Part shown: positions 47,174-59,900 of the stretch, piece after piece
Layout of the letters: each line of letters opens with the position of its first letter
Numbering within the stretch: the stretch's first letter is position 1
From: Chrysopilus asiliformis
Lineage: Eukaryota; Arthropoda; Insecta; Diptera; Rhagionidae
Assembly: GCA_964034945.1 (NCBI GenBank)
Contig: OZ035962.1
Coordinates: 31,461,943 to 31,525,942 of the forward strand
Reading direction: 5' to 3'
DNA: 64,000 bases
Notes under the pieces: generated by a model
What the model was told of the DNA's origin: nothing
Databases searched by the model: none
The model's input: only the letters and a program-made list of their open reading frames with translations
Made by a program: the position numbers and the translations under genes

Positions 47174-47269
47174 GACGGGCTTCACGAAATATTTTGTGGC
47201 CACTAAAACGAATTAGTAAGCTCTTTTTACTTGAAATTTTCCCACTAACTCGAATTCGTGGAACCCGCC
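47174..47269. mobile_element. Very small inverted-repeat element (96 bp)
   Basis: GACGGGCTTCACGAA at the left and, inverted, GGCGGGTTCCACGAA at the right (12 of 15 match). ACGAATTAGT and ACTAACTCGAATT are a second internal inverted pair. End style is similar to the 120-bp elements at 17018 and 49199. Confidence 0.5.
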
Positions 47270-49198
47270 ATTAAAATTTTAGTTTTCTTTTTGAACCCTA
47301 ATTCTATTTGCTTCCAGAAAATCATGTCTACACTTCATCAATCGATATTGTGTATAGGTAAATATTTACACTTACATAATTCTAGCTGCAATAACTTAAT
47401 TTGAAAAGACCAATCCTTTAAGAAGGGCGGATAATACTTTCCAATTATAATGACATGTTTAATGTCATCGATTTCATGCTGTTTTAAACTTCAACCCTCG
47501 TACATCAATCTGGGAAAAAAAATCCACACCTCCAGCTCTTGTGTTGATCTTATTAATAGAAAGTCAAATATAGGGAAAAAATCTATAAATCCCATTAGGT
47601 AAAGGTATATGATTAGACACTCCAATAGCGTTTCTTTTAAGACGCCACATCAGAGCAAACGAGTATTGTATGTTTATTGTTCATATTTTGTTTATTTTTC
47701 CAAAAAAAAAAAATAGGAAAACATGAAGTTGTAACTCTAGGGCGAGGTTCATTGACGGTTCAATTGATATTTAGTACGAACAAGGGCCCTTAAGAACAGA
47801 GAACCGGCAATAAGAGGAAAATTGTTCTGACATCAAGACAACAAACATGAAAAACAGGAAAGATGCCGCGAGTTCAACACTTTTACCGCCCTTGCCTTCC
47901 TTCATTTAGCTTAAGCTCCTTATGGCCCTGCACTATGTTTTTTTATTATTCGGTGCAAGCAGCCCCAAAGGTCTAAAGGGCCAGTATAAGACTCATCAAT
48001 GTTTGGCGTGTTGTGTTGTCGTCTTGAGTTGTTTTGCTGGTGCTGATTTTGTGCCCTAGTACAGTGTATCAATGTCAAACTTGAAGGGATAAACAACATC
48101 ACTCCAGGGAGTGCGTGTGGTTCATTTCCTGTGGCACACGATCATTAATTTTGTGTTTTCTAGCCTCCTACACTCTTTCAGTTAATTTAAATTCATGCAA
48201 CGATTGATCTAAATGAGTAAACCGCAACTAGACTGAATACACTTTCTTCAAACTTGAAATTAAAAGGCAAGAAATATATACTTTTTTTGAAGGTAGGTTT
48301 TCATAAGGCGGTCCGGATGAAAGCTTATTTAACGATTCCTCTTGTAGTTAGATTCTGGGAATGAAAAAGTGTATGTACAGTTTATATTATCAATAACAAC
48401 GTGGACAATAACATATTAGAAAAAGTTTTCCAAATAACCGTAATTCATTAAACAGAAAGTGATACCCGACTAGGGCTATAGTCGATTTTGACTATTTTTT
48501 AAAAATGGAAAGTTATTTTTTTTTGATATTTCCAAACTTAGGGTTTATGGGTAAATATTTTGAACTACAGAAAGTGAGCAGTTGTTTTGAGGAGGCCAAC
48601 TACACTTCGAGCCGAAACTTGACTGATGCTTACTTATTTTTGTTTTAATTGAATTAAAATGTCAAAAATATTCAATCGTTCGCCAGGAAAAATCTGAATA
48701 GAAAATTCATTTCGAGAGAAGCAAATATTCAAAATATTAAGTTTGGAGATATTCAAATATCACAATGGTCACACCACTTACAAGAGTAACTATTTTAGTT
48801 ATAGTCCCGATTCCTCATTTTAAAATAGGTCAGATTGACCATTTTTTCTTGAAAATGGTGCAACTTATCGTAGAAACTATTAATACGAAAAGTCTTTAAA
48901 ATGTGATTTTGCATATTTTTACCATATCCCAAAAAATCAATGGAGCCGCTATAAATCCCCCTTTCTCAAAACAGACATAATTCTTTGCGAATTTCTCGAA
49001 AATGCTGCACTTTATTGACAAATTTTTCCAATTAGAATAAAAGGTAAAAAATTCCTACCGTATTTAAGAATATTAATGGATATTAACATATTTTCCTGTT
49101 CAAAAGTCCAATGCGAAAGCAAGTTTCAATCATCATATTTTAAAAATATTTAGTCTTTATTTATATGGTTGCTCGTAATTAGAGTCTTTAGAAGCGTA
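47270..49198. other. No gene recognised
   Basis: 47740-48120 is a less AT-rich block with no recognised coding motif (the 60-codon frame at 47920-48102 is Gln/Asn/His rich). The rest is AT-rich. Confidence 0.3.
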
Positions 49199-49318
49199 GG
49201 CGTGTATTCAAAGTAGTTTTTAAACGCAGGTTTTGTTAAACATGAGTTTAAACTGACAAAAAAGTCTGAATCAATGTTTCTCAAAACTTGTGTTTAAAAA
49301 CGACTATGAATACGCGCC
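49199..49318. mobile_element. MITE of 120 bp (GGCGTGTATTCA ends)
   Basis: GGCGTGTATTCAAAGTAG, continuing TTTTTAAAC, is inverted at 49292-49318 as GGCGCGTATTCATAGTCG and TTTTTAAAC, about 26 bp with four mismatches. The interior includes ACATGAGTTTAAAC, also part of an inverted pair. Confidence 0.7.
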
Positions 49319-50869
49319 ATGTTTTTTCCCAAAAGTGAAATATCCAAAATTAATCTCGTTTTTGTGTAGTGTTACAAATAAAACCACCACGTTTATAATA
49401 ATTTTTCTAAATGCTTTAAAGAAAATTTAAATGTTTTAATTAAAGCTCAAAAACCTCAAAAAAATTACAATCAATCTATCTCTAAACCATTTTTTCTTGA
49501 ACATCTGCTCGAAATCAGAAAATTTGTGGAACAGCGACCTCAGCCGCATCTAAATTAAGAACTTCACACTTGGCTGTTATTTTCATCAAGGTGGGGGCGA
49601 AACTTATGTTTCAGACACTTTCAACTTATGCCACATTTGTTCACCTTCTCAAAGTTAGAAGGGTGTTGCAGTTCTCGAAATCCTCACACCCAAACGACTT
49701 GTGGTGTTGTTGTGACTGCCACGGACCACGGACATGGAAATCATTAGCGAACGTGATGATATCTAAATAAACACCTACACAAACCCGAAAAAGAAAAACA
49801 AGCCACTCGTGAAGAAACTAGCGACGAAGCAATATACAAATCCAGGTAAGGTGAAGGATTGATTCACAAGTCAGAGATTCTCTGTGAATAGACATTGTTT
49901 ACTATTGCAACGCTAGCAACATGTCGAAGGTAACTCCCTGGAATTAAATAAAAAGAAATGTTCTTTGACTCTCAAACATTAAACCCAACAGTGCAGTAAA
50001 GAATTTTACCTGTACCCAAACTTCCTGTAATTTTGTCATTCACGTATTTAAGGTTATTCGCTTTAGAAATTCGCTGCCGAATCTTTGGACGTTCTATTTT
50101 TTTGTTCTTTGGTGAATCAAAGTCCGTTTTCTCGGGATTTGTGACCATTGCTGATGATGGTTTAGGTTTCCAAAACCACTTGGGATTCAAATTGTGCCAT
50201 GTTATGGTTGGCTAGAGAATGGACGACTTGGCACACGGTTTGGCTCGTTAGTTATCTGTTTGTTTGTTCGCCTACGGTCAGCAGAGCTTGAAAATAATTT
50301 CCCCGAAAGAACCATGCGGAAAATGTAGAAGTTTGCTGCATAGAATTCCATGTAGAATTGAAAAATATTCCACAATGGGTTATTTGAAAAACACCCAACT
50401 GAAATAAAAGTATTAGAATTTTAGTTCAGATCTTCCTGTAGGTACATTTGAGGGGGTTGTTCAGAAATTTAGCGTAGATTAAATATTGACGCTAAATGAA
50501 GAAAAATTTGAGTTTGTAATCGTAGGTACTTCAAAATTCATCCAGGAATGAATAAAAGGATATATACCAACTGTCTTTGTGTATGACAAAAATGTCTAAG
50601 ATCGTTTTGTACTCGAAAGCCTAAACCGATTTTGCTACGTGTTTTGGCATTTGAAAGGTGTTATGGTCCCATAGAACTCGATGGAAATGGTTGCCATCCG
50701 TCTTTTTAAGGGCATCCGCGGACGTTCGAGGACTGTTTTTGAATATGTCCAGGGTTTTTAAACGTGTGCGGTGAATTTCGAGATGTTGACTTCCTGAAAT
50801 CCAGACGTCAATAAACATGCGCCGTAATTCTTTTTGTTTACAAAACATTTTTTGCTTTGACCCAAGGAA
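49319..50869. other. No gene recognised; one splice-donor-like context
   Basis: 49560-49845 is less AT-rich and ends in ATCCAG|GTAAGG (intron would start at 49846), a textbook donor on the plus strand, so this could be a 5' non-coding exon. No domain is readable. A 102-codon minus-strand frame at 50621-50929 runs into the RepG module and is probably repeat-derived. Confidence 0.25.
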
Positions 50870-50932
50870 GAAATATCTGATGTGAACAGCACATGACGTT
50901 TCTGCACAATATACACTATAACCCGACAAAAA
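50870..50932 (-). repeat. RepG module, copy 2 (inverted)
   Basis: On the minus strand TATAGTGTATATTGTGCAGA, then GTCATGTGCTGTTCACATCA. Same module as 21925-22000. Confidence 0.65.
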
Positions 50933-51014
50933 ATTCTGAAATATTTCGATAACAGAAAAAAGTATCGATTTACAGTAAAAAAAATATGGAGAAATTTAGT
51001 ATCTTTAATTAAAA

Positions 51015-51168
51015 CCTAAAAACATTTCCCGAGCACTCCTGAAATATGTCTTTCTGCCTGTTAGCCAGTCAGCCAAATATACTAGAGCTAATATTTTATT
51101 CGTCACGTAAATTGTGCAGAAACGTAGATTTTGTATAAGATAGTCATATACTGTTCACATCAGATAAG
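51015..51168 (+). repeat. RepC fragment joined to RepG module, copy 3
   Basis: ATTTCCCGAGCACTCCTGA (as in RepC copy 2) is followed about 90 bp later by AAATTGTGCAGAAACG and ATACTGTTCACATCAGATAA. This links RepC and RepG as parts of one longer family. Copies 2 and 3 of RepG face each other about 170 bp apart. Confidence 0.65.
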
Positions 51169-52134
51169 TTTTTTTTTTAAATTTTAAGCGTACTCACGAC
51201 ACGATGTCCATGGTTTTTCGCTTATGAATCCTATAGTTTCCTAAAAATTTGTTATGGAAACTCTATCTGGTGGAGGGCAATTTTGGAAAATTCGAATATT
51301 GCTTAAAAAGTACGGTGTGAAACCCTAAAATATGATTTTATTCGTAAAACCTGAACATATTAAATTTTCTTATCTCGACTTTGCATTTTGTTTTAATTGA
51401 CACTAAATTTTTGAATGACCCTCGACGTAAATTTAGCTTATATATCTATCTGTGATTACCCTCTATACATCGATATAATATTCCATTTGTGAATTTGACA
51501 TGGCATCCAGCGGCGGCATCCATTTGTTGTGCCACAAAAGTCGTATTTGTTTTTCCCTTATGCACAAAAGTTTTCTTTGGATTTATTGACGTGGAAATTC
51601 TGTCACAAAAATCGGTAATTTATTCGAAGAAGCCCTGCAGGGCATAATTCACATTGGGTCACTGGATAGGTAACAATGTTACATGACTTGCACGGATGAA
51701 AGTCCGAGTTTAGCTTCATAAAAGTCGACTTATATATGAGTTACCAGTCGATATAACTAAAGTACTAATATTACCTTTGGTGTAGTACGCGCTGTGGAAC
51801 CGATTTATCGGGGTGAAATTTACGACTAATAAGGAAAACTGTGGCTCTATTTGACGCGTCAACCGTTAGAAATGTTTTGATTTGACACGCACTATCAATT
51901 CCAAATGACCCAACTGACCAATCGACTGGCATCAACCGAGTTATAGTCGGAAAATGAGCAATGAACGACCACAGTTGAACGCTTCAATGTTTTTGTCCAG
52001 TGCTGCTAATGAAACTGTCAACTATTTATTCTTTGTCTATTTGTGGAAATTGTTACTGTTTGGACTAAAGACGTGTGACGGTGTTGACAATGTGATTGAT
52101 TTATCGAACACTCTCTAAGGAATAAACACACATA
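51169..52134. other. No gene recognised
   Basis: AT-rich. No frame above 60 codons and no repeat I can assign. Confidence 0.4.
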
Positions 52135-52426
52135 CAGTAAAACCACGATAAGTCGAAGTTGACGGGAACAGACGAAACTTCGAGTTATCGAGGGTTTCGA
52201 GATATCGAGGTTCAGCTTATCTAGGTCGATGATGAGTCATGATACAAGATAAAGTTTTACTCGATCGTTTTGGCATATTTATCACTAAATTTAAATGCAC
52301 TACACTATTAATAACTTCCGATTTATTCTAATATAGAACATTTTTGTTCGATTAATCGAAGTAATTCTGATTAGAAAATGGGAAAATCTTCAAGTTATTG
52401 AGGTTCGCCTGATCGAGGTTTCTCTG
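52135..52426. mobile_element. pogo/Tigger-like MITE, uninterrupted copy
   Basis: 292 bp flanked by TA on both sides (52133-52134 and 52427-52428). Ends CAGTAAAACCACGATAAGTC and, inverted, CAGAGAAACCTCGATCAGG. CTTCGAGTTATCGAGG words are repeated inside. It is the empty-site reference for the nested insertion at 32781-33250. Confidence 0.8.
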
Positions 52427-53376
52427 TATTTCAAATGCAATCGTTGTTTATGACGTTTATGTGGGAAATTATTTTCACTTACTGATTGCTTGAAAGACTA
52501 TTCAATAGTAGGGTTTCACTTATAATCAGTTTGCTATGGCCCATTAGTTTTATTTAATAAAAAGTATATTAACAAGGGTGTTTCCTGAAGTTCTGCAGAT
52601 AGTTCGGCTTTTGTCACGAAGATTCGGTAGAACACTTTTTAGTTTTTGTCAAAAAAAATTTAAATAAATGTGCGAGGGAAAACGTATGTAGCCAGATCCA
52701 ATTAATTTAAGAAGAAAAAAAATTTGTCAGATTTATACCCCAGCCGCTAGGAACTAGTTCTTACTCAAACTAGTCTCAAAAAAATCAAACTAGCTAGTAT
52801 ATTGCAATTTGGCATAGGTGTGGTATTCGTCGTAGGTTAAATAAAACTAGCAGTTGCTTTTATAATACTTTTTTATGTGTCAAGCGCTGGTTGATAACTG
52901 GCTGTACTCTAATGTAAATCCTCTTCAACAGTTATAAGAGGAACCGTACAGCTTATACAATAATTGTTCTAGATTTTATAGCTAATACTTCAGCTTTTCT
53001 CAAAAATATGACAGCTAAGTTCGTTGATGAACAAAATTGGTTCATCGCTTTTAGCATTCCCTATACAAATGAAAAGTTATTTGAGATTTTCTTGAATACG
53101 GTTGGTCAGAACGAAAAAGTAGACGAATGTTTTTATGCAACTTTTCCATACATAAGAATTTAACTGAATCCCTCCTTCTCTTCATCCCATTCAAATGAAG
53201 TTTTTTCCGGTTTGTCCAAAAACGCCGCCATATCGAAAAAAATATAAAAATAAAAAATCTTTAGAATACGATTTCATATAATTCTTCCATGTCCATAAAT
53301 CAAAATTCAATGAAACCACTATTAAGGGAAATATCTGATGGTAGATAATGAAAAAGTTGAACTAAAATGAAAACTA
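52427..53376. other. No gene recognised
   Basis: 52990-53340 (TCGTTGATGAACAAAATTGG, CCGGTTTGTCCAAAAACGCC) looks repeat-like but has no partner in the window that I can see. Confidence 0.35.
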
Positions 53377-53915
53377 AACATAACAAAAGCTATAATTGCC
53401 AATCTGGTAATTATTGAAAACCCATATGGTGATATTCGTATCAAAATTCGAACAGTTGTACCAAAATTCCACTTTGAAGTCAAACTTTCCAATAAGATTT
53501 TTTAAAATTTATTCCAATCGGATTTTGATATATGGGAGTTTTATGTAATAACTTTTGTTCTCGCACTTTTTGCATAAGATGCACCGTTTTTGAGATATTC
53601 GCAAAAATCGTTTTCGTTCGTATGGGGGGTACCCCCCCTAATGGTCCATTTTTGCCCATTAACGAACTTATTGCATTTTACGAAAAACGAATCTGCGTAA
53701 AATTTCAAGTTTCTAGCTCAATCCGTGCCCCCGCAATCCGCGCCACAGACAGACGGACAGACGGACGGACGGACGGACGGACATGCAAAAATTAATTATT
53801 TTTATCATTCTAAACACACTGGTGTAATTAATTTTTGTGTGTGATGACGGGATCTTGGCGTTACAAACGGTAAGGCAAAGTTAATATACATTTTGGTTTC
53901 ACCATACGGGTATAA
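53377..53915 (+). repeat. RepA interspersed repeat, copy F (subfamily 2)
   Basis: Full length with both fixed ends. Carries ATTATTGAAAACCC near the 5' end, a GGGGGGTACCCCCC palindrome, and a short CAGA/CGGA array at about 53745-53782. Faces copy G tail-to-tail with 60 bp between. Confidence 0.87.
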
Positions 53916-53975
53916 TCAAAAAGTTTTTCCACGAAAAGTGTGCGTTTATGATTCTGTACATAAAAAATAATCTCA

Positions 53976-54218
53976 TTATACCCGTATGGTGAAACCAAAG
54001 GGTATACTAACTTTGCCTTACCGTTTGTAACGCCAAGATCCCGTCATCGCACACAAAAATGAATTACACCAGTGTGTTTAGAATGATGAAAAAAGTTGAA
54101 TTTTCCATGTTTTGACTTCAAAGTGGAATTTTGGTACAACTGTTCGAATTTTGATACGAATATCACCATACGGGTTTTCAATAATTGCCAGATTGGCAAT
54201 TATAGCTTTTGTTATGTT
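53976..54218 (-). repeat. RepA interspersed repeat, copy G (subfamily 2, internally deleted, inverted)
   Basis: Both fixed ends are present, but about 300 bp of the middle is missing: on the plus strand the sequence passes from the CATG next to the tetranucleotide array (54108-54111) directly to TTTTGACTTCAAAGTGG. The array and the GC-rich core are gone. Confidence 0.85.
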
Positions 54219-54304
54219 TTTTATATTCAAACAGAATCTAATAGGCACACATTTGAGTTTTCAAGACAATTCGAAAAATTTATCGTTTTCTTAAGGCTAC
54301 GACT

Positions 54305-54620
54305 GTAAGAACTTTTTTATACACTTTCTATTAAGTTGCTTTGTCGCTAGTAGGGTTGGTCCCGATTTCTCGCTAGTTTCAGATTTGTGAGCTCTGGAGT
54401 AGCTGAATCCGATTCTGATGTAAAAAGTTTGTAAGGACATCGGAAGGCTTCATTTGCCAACATTATTTTTGTTCGAAACTGCTATCTGTGTCTTTGAGTT
54501 GTGAGTTATCACAGATTTTATATTTTTATGAAAATTTACAATTTTAAAAAGAACATTTCTCTTGAAACTCTAAATATTAGTGGGAAAGCTTGCTTTGTAC
54601 CTTTTAGTGCATTTAAAAGT
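54305..54620 (+). repeat. Interspersed repeat RepE, copy 2
   Basis: Shares TACACTTTCTATTAAGTTG, CCGATTCTGATGTAAAAAG, GTAAGGACATC and GTACCTTTTAGTGCATTT with RepE copy 1, the last in the opposite orientation there. Confidence 0.55.
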
Positions 54621-56686
54621 CTATAACATTAGAAAACTTGTTTTGTTTTTTAAATTTAATTTTGGACGGTTCAACGTTCTGTCTATTGTCATCCTAATAA
54701 GGAATTGAATGTTTGGGCATCTAAAATATGGTAGAAAAAAATGATAATGAGCCGAGAGATAAAATTGATGTAGAAATAATAAAATCGTTATGGTTATAAT
54801 GATAATATAATCTCATTTCTATCTGCAATTATCCATTAATTGTCCAATAATATCAATCCAATAATATCAAACTTACAAGGGAAATACTGAGTCTTTACAT
54901 TGACGCGACTAAAGCATCAATCATTCTGAATAATAGAAGAATACTTTTTAAACCGACACCGTAATTATCTAATAAACATGCAAATCTTAAAAAAATTGAT
55001 TAATTTCACTCTCAAGTTTTTTTTTATCCATCCTTAGGCATCTAAACTACAATCCGCCATAAGTTAAATATCGTTAGCAAAGTATTTTCTCGCAGCAAAA
55101 GTTATCGAACTTCTAATACGAAATTAATTTCCCCGGTTTGATATCCAGAATCGATTGGCCGACAATGGCTTACCACCAGACTCCCCTTTTCCAGCAGCGG
55201 AACACTTAAATCAATCTTAATTGATTTTTTACGATCTATTAATAATAGTTGCTAGACAATGAGATATCCATCCCGCATGGAGAAGCAGATGGAAAGGAAA
55301 GAACAAGTCTTCTCCTTTAAAATGTTGCTCGTTTTTACAGTTGCATGGGTCATTACTTCGATAACTTTTCTAGCTCCACCTCTCTTCTAATTCCATGGCC
55401 TTTCTTGGATTAATCTGCAAAAATATTGATTAAATAACGTTTTAAACATATGGATGAGATCTAGCTTAGGTTGTTTTAACGTGCTGTGCAATTATCGGTT
55501 AAACAAGTGTCCAACTGGAGTTCTACCATATTATGGCAACTAGGGAATCGACTTCAATCAAGAGAATCCATCGTGAAATTAATTTGAAATATTGCTATAA
55601 CTTCGATTGATATCACTTCATTTAGATTCTGTTATTTTTATTCATTTTCTTGGATACTTTCACGAATGAATCGCCATAGTAATTTCATCGATGATGCCTG
55701 CTTCCTGATCTACTGTGGTATGTGTGTTTTATCTTGATTAAAATTTTCCATACTTGGTTTCCATGGGAGAACTGTCCATTTCTATTAGACGGATAAGGAA
55801 TATTAGATATAGTGAAGTTGTTCCATATAAACATATAGATAGATTCTTAGAATACACACACGATTTACAAATTGATATAATGTTCATTCACCGTGGAGCC
55901 AACTGAGTTCGTAAAGAAGAGCACCTTTCTTTCTTTGGTTCTTTCTGGTATCTCAGGAAGAAAGCAATCAAGACATAGACGTGAGATAAAATTGAATTGA
56001 AAGGTACATCGGGCTGTGGACTATTTTTTCCACTTTTCTTTTTCCGTTCTAAACCTGATGCCATCCATTTCTTGTAACTTTTACGTTTATGGTACCGCAA
56101 TAGAGTAATTTCTTAGCTTGTCGTATTTCCTTGTAATTTGGTACAAAAGAAGACTATCTTGACTATAGATGTAGGCCATTTTATCACGATTCTGTATTTT
56201 ATGCTCGATTTTACATGATTTAATGATTTTTTATGCCTTTTTTTACGAGTTAAATGAATTTTTATTTATGTCACGTAAAAAAGTTCTACAGAATTGGACG
56301 CGAATGCTACACACACTATGCCGAACAATTTCTTCGAACAGGAGCTTCATCAGCACTTTGTTCCAACTGGAACTGAACTAATTATTTGGTACATTCGGTT
56401 GGCTATTGTTTGAAGCTAAAGGGAATGGTTTTTGAAGCTAAAGGAAATATATTGTAACTTAAATAAGAAAAAAAAGAGTGGCTTAAAATATAATAAAACA
56501 ATCATGTGATCACCACATGACTTTCTTAAACGCACTATATCGCAACTTTTATGATGGGTGGGATCTTAAGAAAGGAGAGTCTATATAAAATTACCATAAA
56601 AGACGTGACAAAATATCTTGTCTTTAGTTTTTTTTTATAGACAATTAACAGATCATTCAGTTGGGTTTGAAAAACATAAAAAAAAT
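54621..56686. other. No gene recognised
   Basis: AT-rich. A 70-codon Lys/Arg-rich minus-strand frame at 55888-56100 has no known motif. No repeats recognised. Confidence 0.35.
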
Positions 56687-56998
56687 CATATCGTCGGTGA
56701 TAGTGCAATACCGCGTATGAGCAGTTTGTAAATACCGCGTATCTACAAAAGTAGCAATTTTGAGATTTCGGGCCCAAATGTTCGAAGTGATGAATTGCTT
56801 ACTTTAGGAGTCATGCCATCTGAGGTTATGTATGTATAAAGGGAGTCATAATTAGGTCCCAAAAAATCTTAGACGAGAAAATCTCTTTAAAGGGTTAGAA
56901 ATATTAAACTTTTCTTCCCCCTCTAAAATATCCAAAATGTAGATACGCGGTATTTACAAACTGCTCATACGCGGTATTGCACTATCACCGACGATATG
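56687..56998. mobile_element. MITE with perfect 61-bp terminal inverted repeats
   Basis: 56687-56747 (starting CATATCGTCGGTGATAGTGC) is exactly the inverse of 56938-56998, 61 of 61 bases, around a 190-bp interior. Within each arm TACCGCGTAT occurs twice. If the CA/TG edge is taken as chance, TA flanks TCGTCGGTGATAG on both sides, which would suit a Tc1/mariner-type MITE. The interior is non-coding. Arms without a mismatch suggest a recent insertion or gene conversion. Confidence 0.85.
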
Positions 56999-59900
56999 CG
57001 TAATACTAAACGACCGATTTTGAAAATAACACGCTCACACCCTCACAAGAACCATATGTATGGGCTTTGATTGAAACTAATGTTGATCGTTTACTTTATA
57101 TAACTTGTGTAAACTGTTCATGTACGAATTATACCAGAAAGGAAATTCCTAACCACACATTATGGTTGTCAGAATAATTAACACTTTTGCTCCGAATGAA
57201 AGGTATCCAGGATGTGAATTATTTTCCTGAATTTGCCTGGTGGAGTATTGCATCAGATTAAAAGAAATGAACAAATTTGATGATTGTTCAACCAAAGTAT
57301 ATTATTAGAAATGGAATTTTACAATAGCTATGATAATAACCATTATGTGATATGTTTATTTCAGAGATAATTCACAACCATAGGGATATGGTTAGGGATC
57401 CTCCTAAAATCATTGAGATATGGCTGTATTTTTGTTCGCAATAACAGTATTAGGTTTGGTGCAACCATAAACATGGTTTGAAAAGCCGATTGCAACCATA
57501 AGTATGATTGGTATTAGTGAGTCATAATATTTTCACCTCAGGTGTGTCAGCTTTCACCCATATTGCAGAAAGTTCTCGGAATAATTTTATATAAGGCAAC
57601 AGTTGTTTTTGTCAAGATTTCTACTCGTTAGTTGAAAACCCCGACTAAAGTTCTATGAAAAGTGAAAAACTTTCATCAAATTTATTTACGTTTCAATCTG
57701 AAATAAAACTTTGATAAATATGTGCTCCAATCTTAAGATATCCTGCATGAAAAATTCTTCAAACAGATAAAAACATCCGGTGTTTAGATGAGTCGTGATT
57801 TTTACCTCATAAATGAAGGTTTTTTTTCGATAAAATACAAATAGACTTTTTCCATTAATTTCCGAGAGATTTTTTATTTCTTCTTCGTATTCCTGGTTCG
57901 TAAAACAATTTAGCTTAAGAGATTCGATTACTGGCACGCGGCTTGCTGTCAAGACAACAAAATATCGAATTTCACGATAGGAAATTTCATCCGAAAGACG
58001 AAAAACAATTGAAAAGCGGTTTAAAACCTTTTTTGGACCAACCGCTTTTTGCAGGAAGAAATGTTTATTATTTTACTCCGTGAAGAACACTGAAAAATTG
58101 TTTTTCATCTGTTCTTCAATATCATTACTACAATTTTTTGTTCGACAGTAGAACTTTGCCAATTCAGTCATCCATTCCACCCACGCTTTCAATGATGCAG
58201 TAAACATTGCTTAATTCAAACAGGAAACTTGGTCCCTCTGAGCCCTAAGGTATAGCATTCCGCATAGGAATTGGGAGACTATATACAGAAACTAGAAGGC
58301 ATAAAAGCAGAGGGAGTTGATTTGTTTTAGGAGTGGACCCAACAGGGGGTATTTAAAATGATAATCTGCAACGAAGCAGAAATCGATACTGCAACTTGCC
58401 CCCAATTCCTGTTTATATTGTTCACATAAAATTATGCTACTGCTATGTTGTCCAGCACTCGTAATGCTGTTTATGCCACTAGAAATAAGTGTTTGCTGGA
58501 GGATGCGAGTTCTGGGAGTGGAGGGCGATTTGCATAAAAGGTGTCTCCCTATAGCTTTCTGAACTTTCCAACATACGCCACATGGACTCAGATCAGATTC
58601 TGCCACTACTATATTTTCTTTTATGCTATTTTACGGACATGCCGCCCTTTGCTATAGTAACAACATATTACAGCTTCAACCGTTACGTTTGAGTATTTAT
58701 ACTATTCTTGTCGTTGTTGTTGTTTTTCCAACGAATTGAACCTTCATGAAACGGAAGGCTATCGAACGATAAATTGAGCCCAAGCCGAGTTGAAGTGCAG
58801 CTGTGTCCGCTTCTATTTCTTGAATACTATATTCGGACGTGCTGAATGATCAATTTCCATAGTGAGTCATTAAATGAAGAGAAAACGCGAAAACGGAAGA
58901 CAACGGATAGGAATTAGAGGCCCATAATCGGAAGCCATTCAGGTGGAGAATTATTTTACCGCTTATGGTTTGGATTGGACGCACCATAAGTGAATTTTTT
59001 TGCCAATTTCGAAGGGTGGACAGAAAATGGTAACAATGATCAATTTACGTGCCAGGTGGATATGATAACACAATGAACTGACATCAGTCCTTATTGTCAA
59101 TTATATATTTTTATACAGCGAATTCCTTAGTTTTTGTTCGTGTATTCTAATCGACCTAATGATTTACTTCTTTACGCGCTTATTTGAATTCTTGTTAGCC
59201 TAAAACGATAAAATGAAAAGAAAAATATTTCTATATAATTCTGGAAAAATTTGTTTGTTTGCAGCGAAAAATTATAAAGTATGTTAATTATACTCCATTT
59301 TTATTTTGTCACAGTGAGGTAAAGAAACATTACTTAATCGGCTCCAAGACTCGCTAATCCGAACTTTTCCTTAGTCCGAACTCCTTTTTATATGGACATC
59401 TTCAGAATGTTACCTTTAAAGCTCGGACATGCTAAACAAACTTTTTCATACAGTTTTAAAAAGTTAGATGGTTATATTCGTTTTTTAGCGGTTTCGAAAT
59501 AATTTCGTTTCCAACTTTATCAACTTTTAACAGCATTAATTTGAATTCGCGTAAAGTGAGACTGTGTAATTCGAGGGGTAATAGGGATACCTTGTTCGTC
59601 AGTTTTTTTAGCAATTTGTTATTGAAATTTTCCAACGGTTTATCATTCAAAAATTCTACGAAATTGCTGTTTTTATTCTCATTTAAAAATACTATCAGAA
59701 AAATGTTCCCTAAAAAAGGACTAAAGACATATGTAGATATATAAAATTGTTCCGTAGAAGATTTTTATGTAGGTGAAGCCATTCATGAGTTAGAGGGCGT
59801 TGAAGTAAAAAAATGATATTTTTAGTATCCTTGTAGTCCTTTTTGAGGGAATGTCTTTCAGATATAATTTTAAATAAGATAGGCCTTATTATATTTAAAA

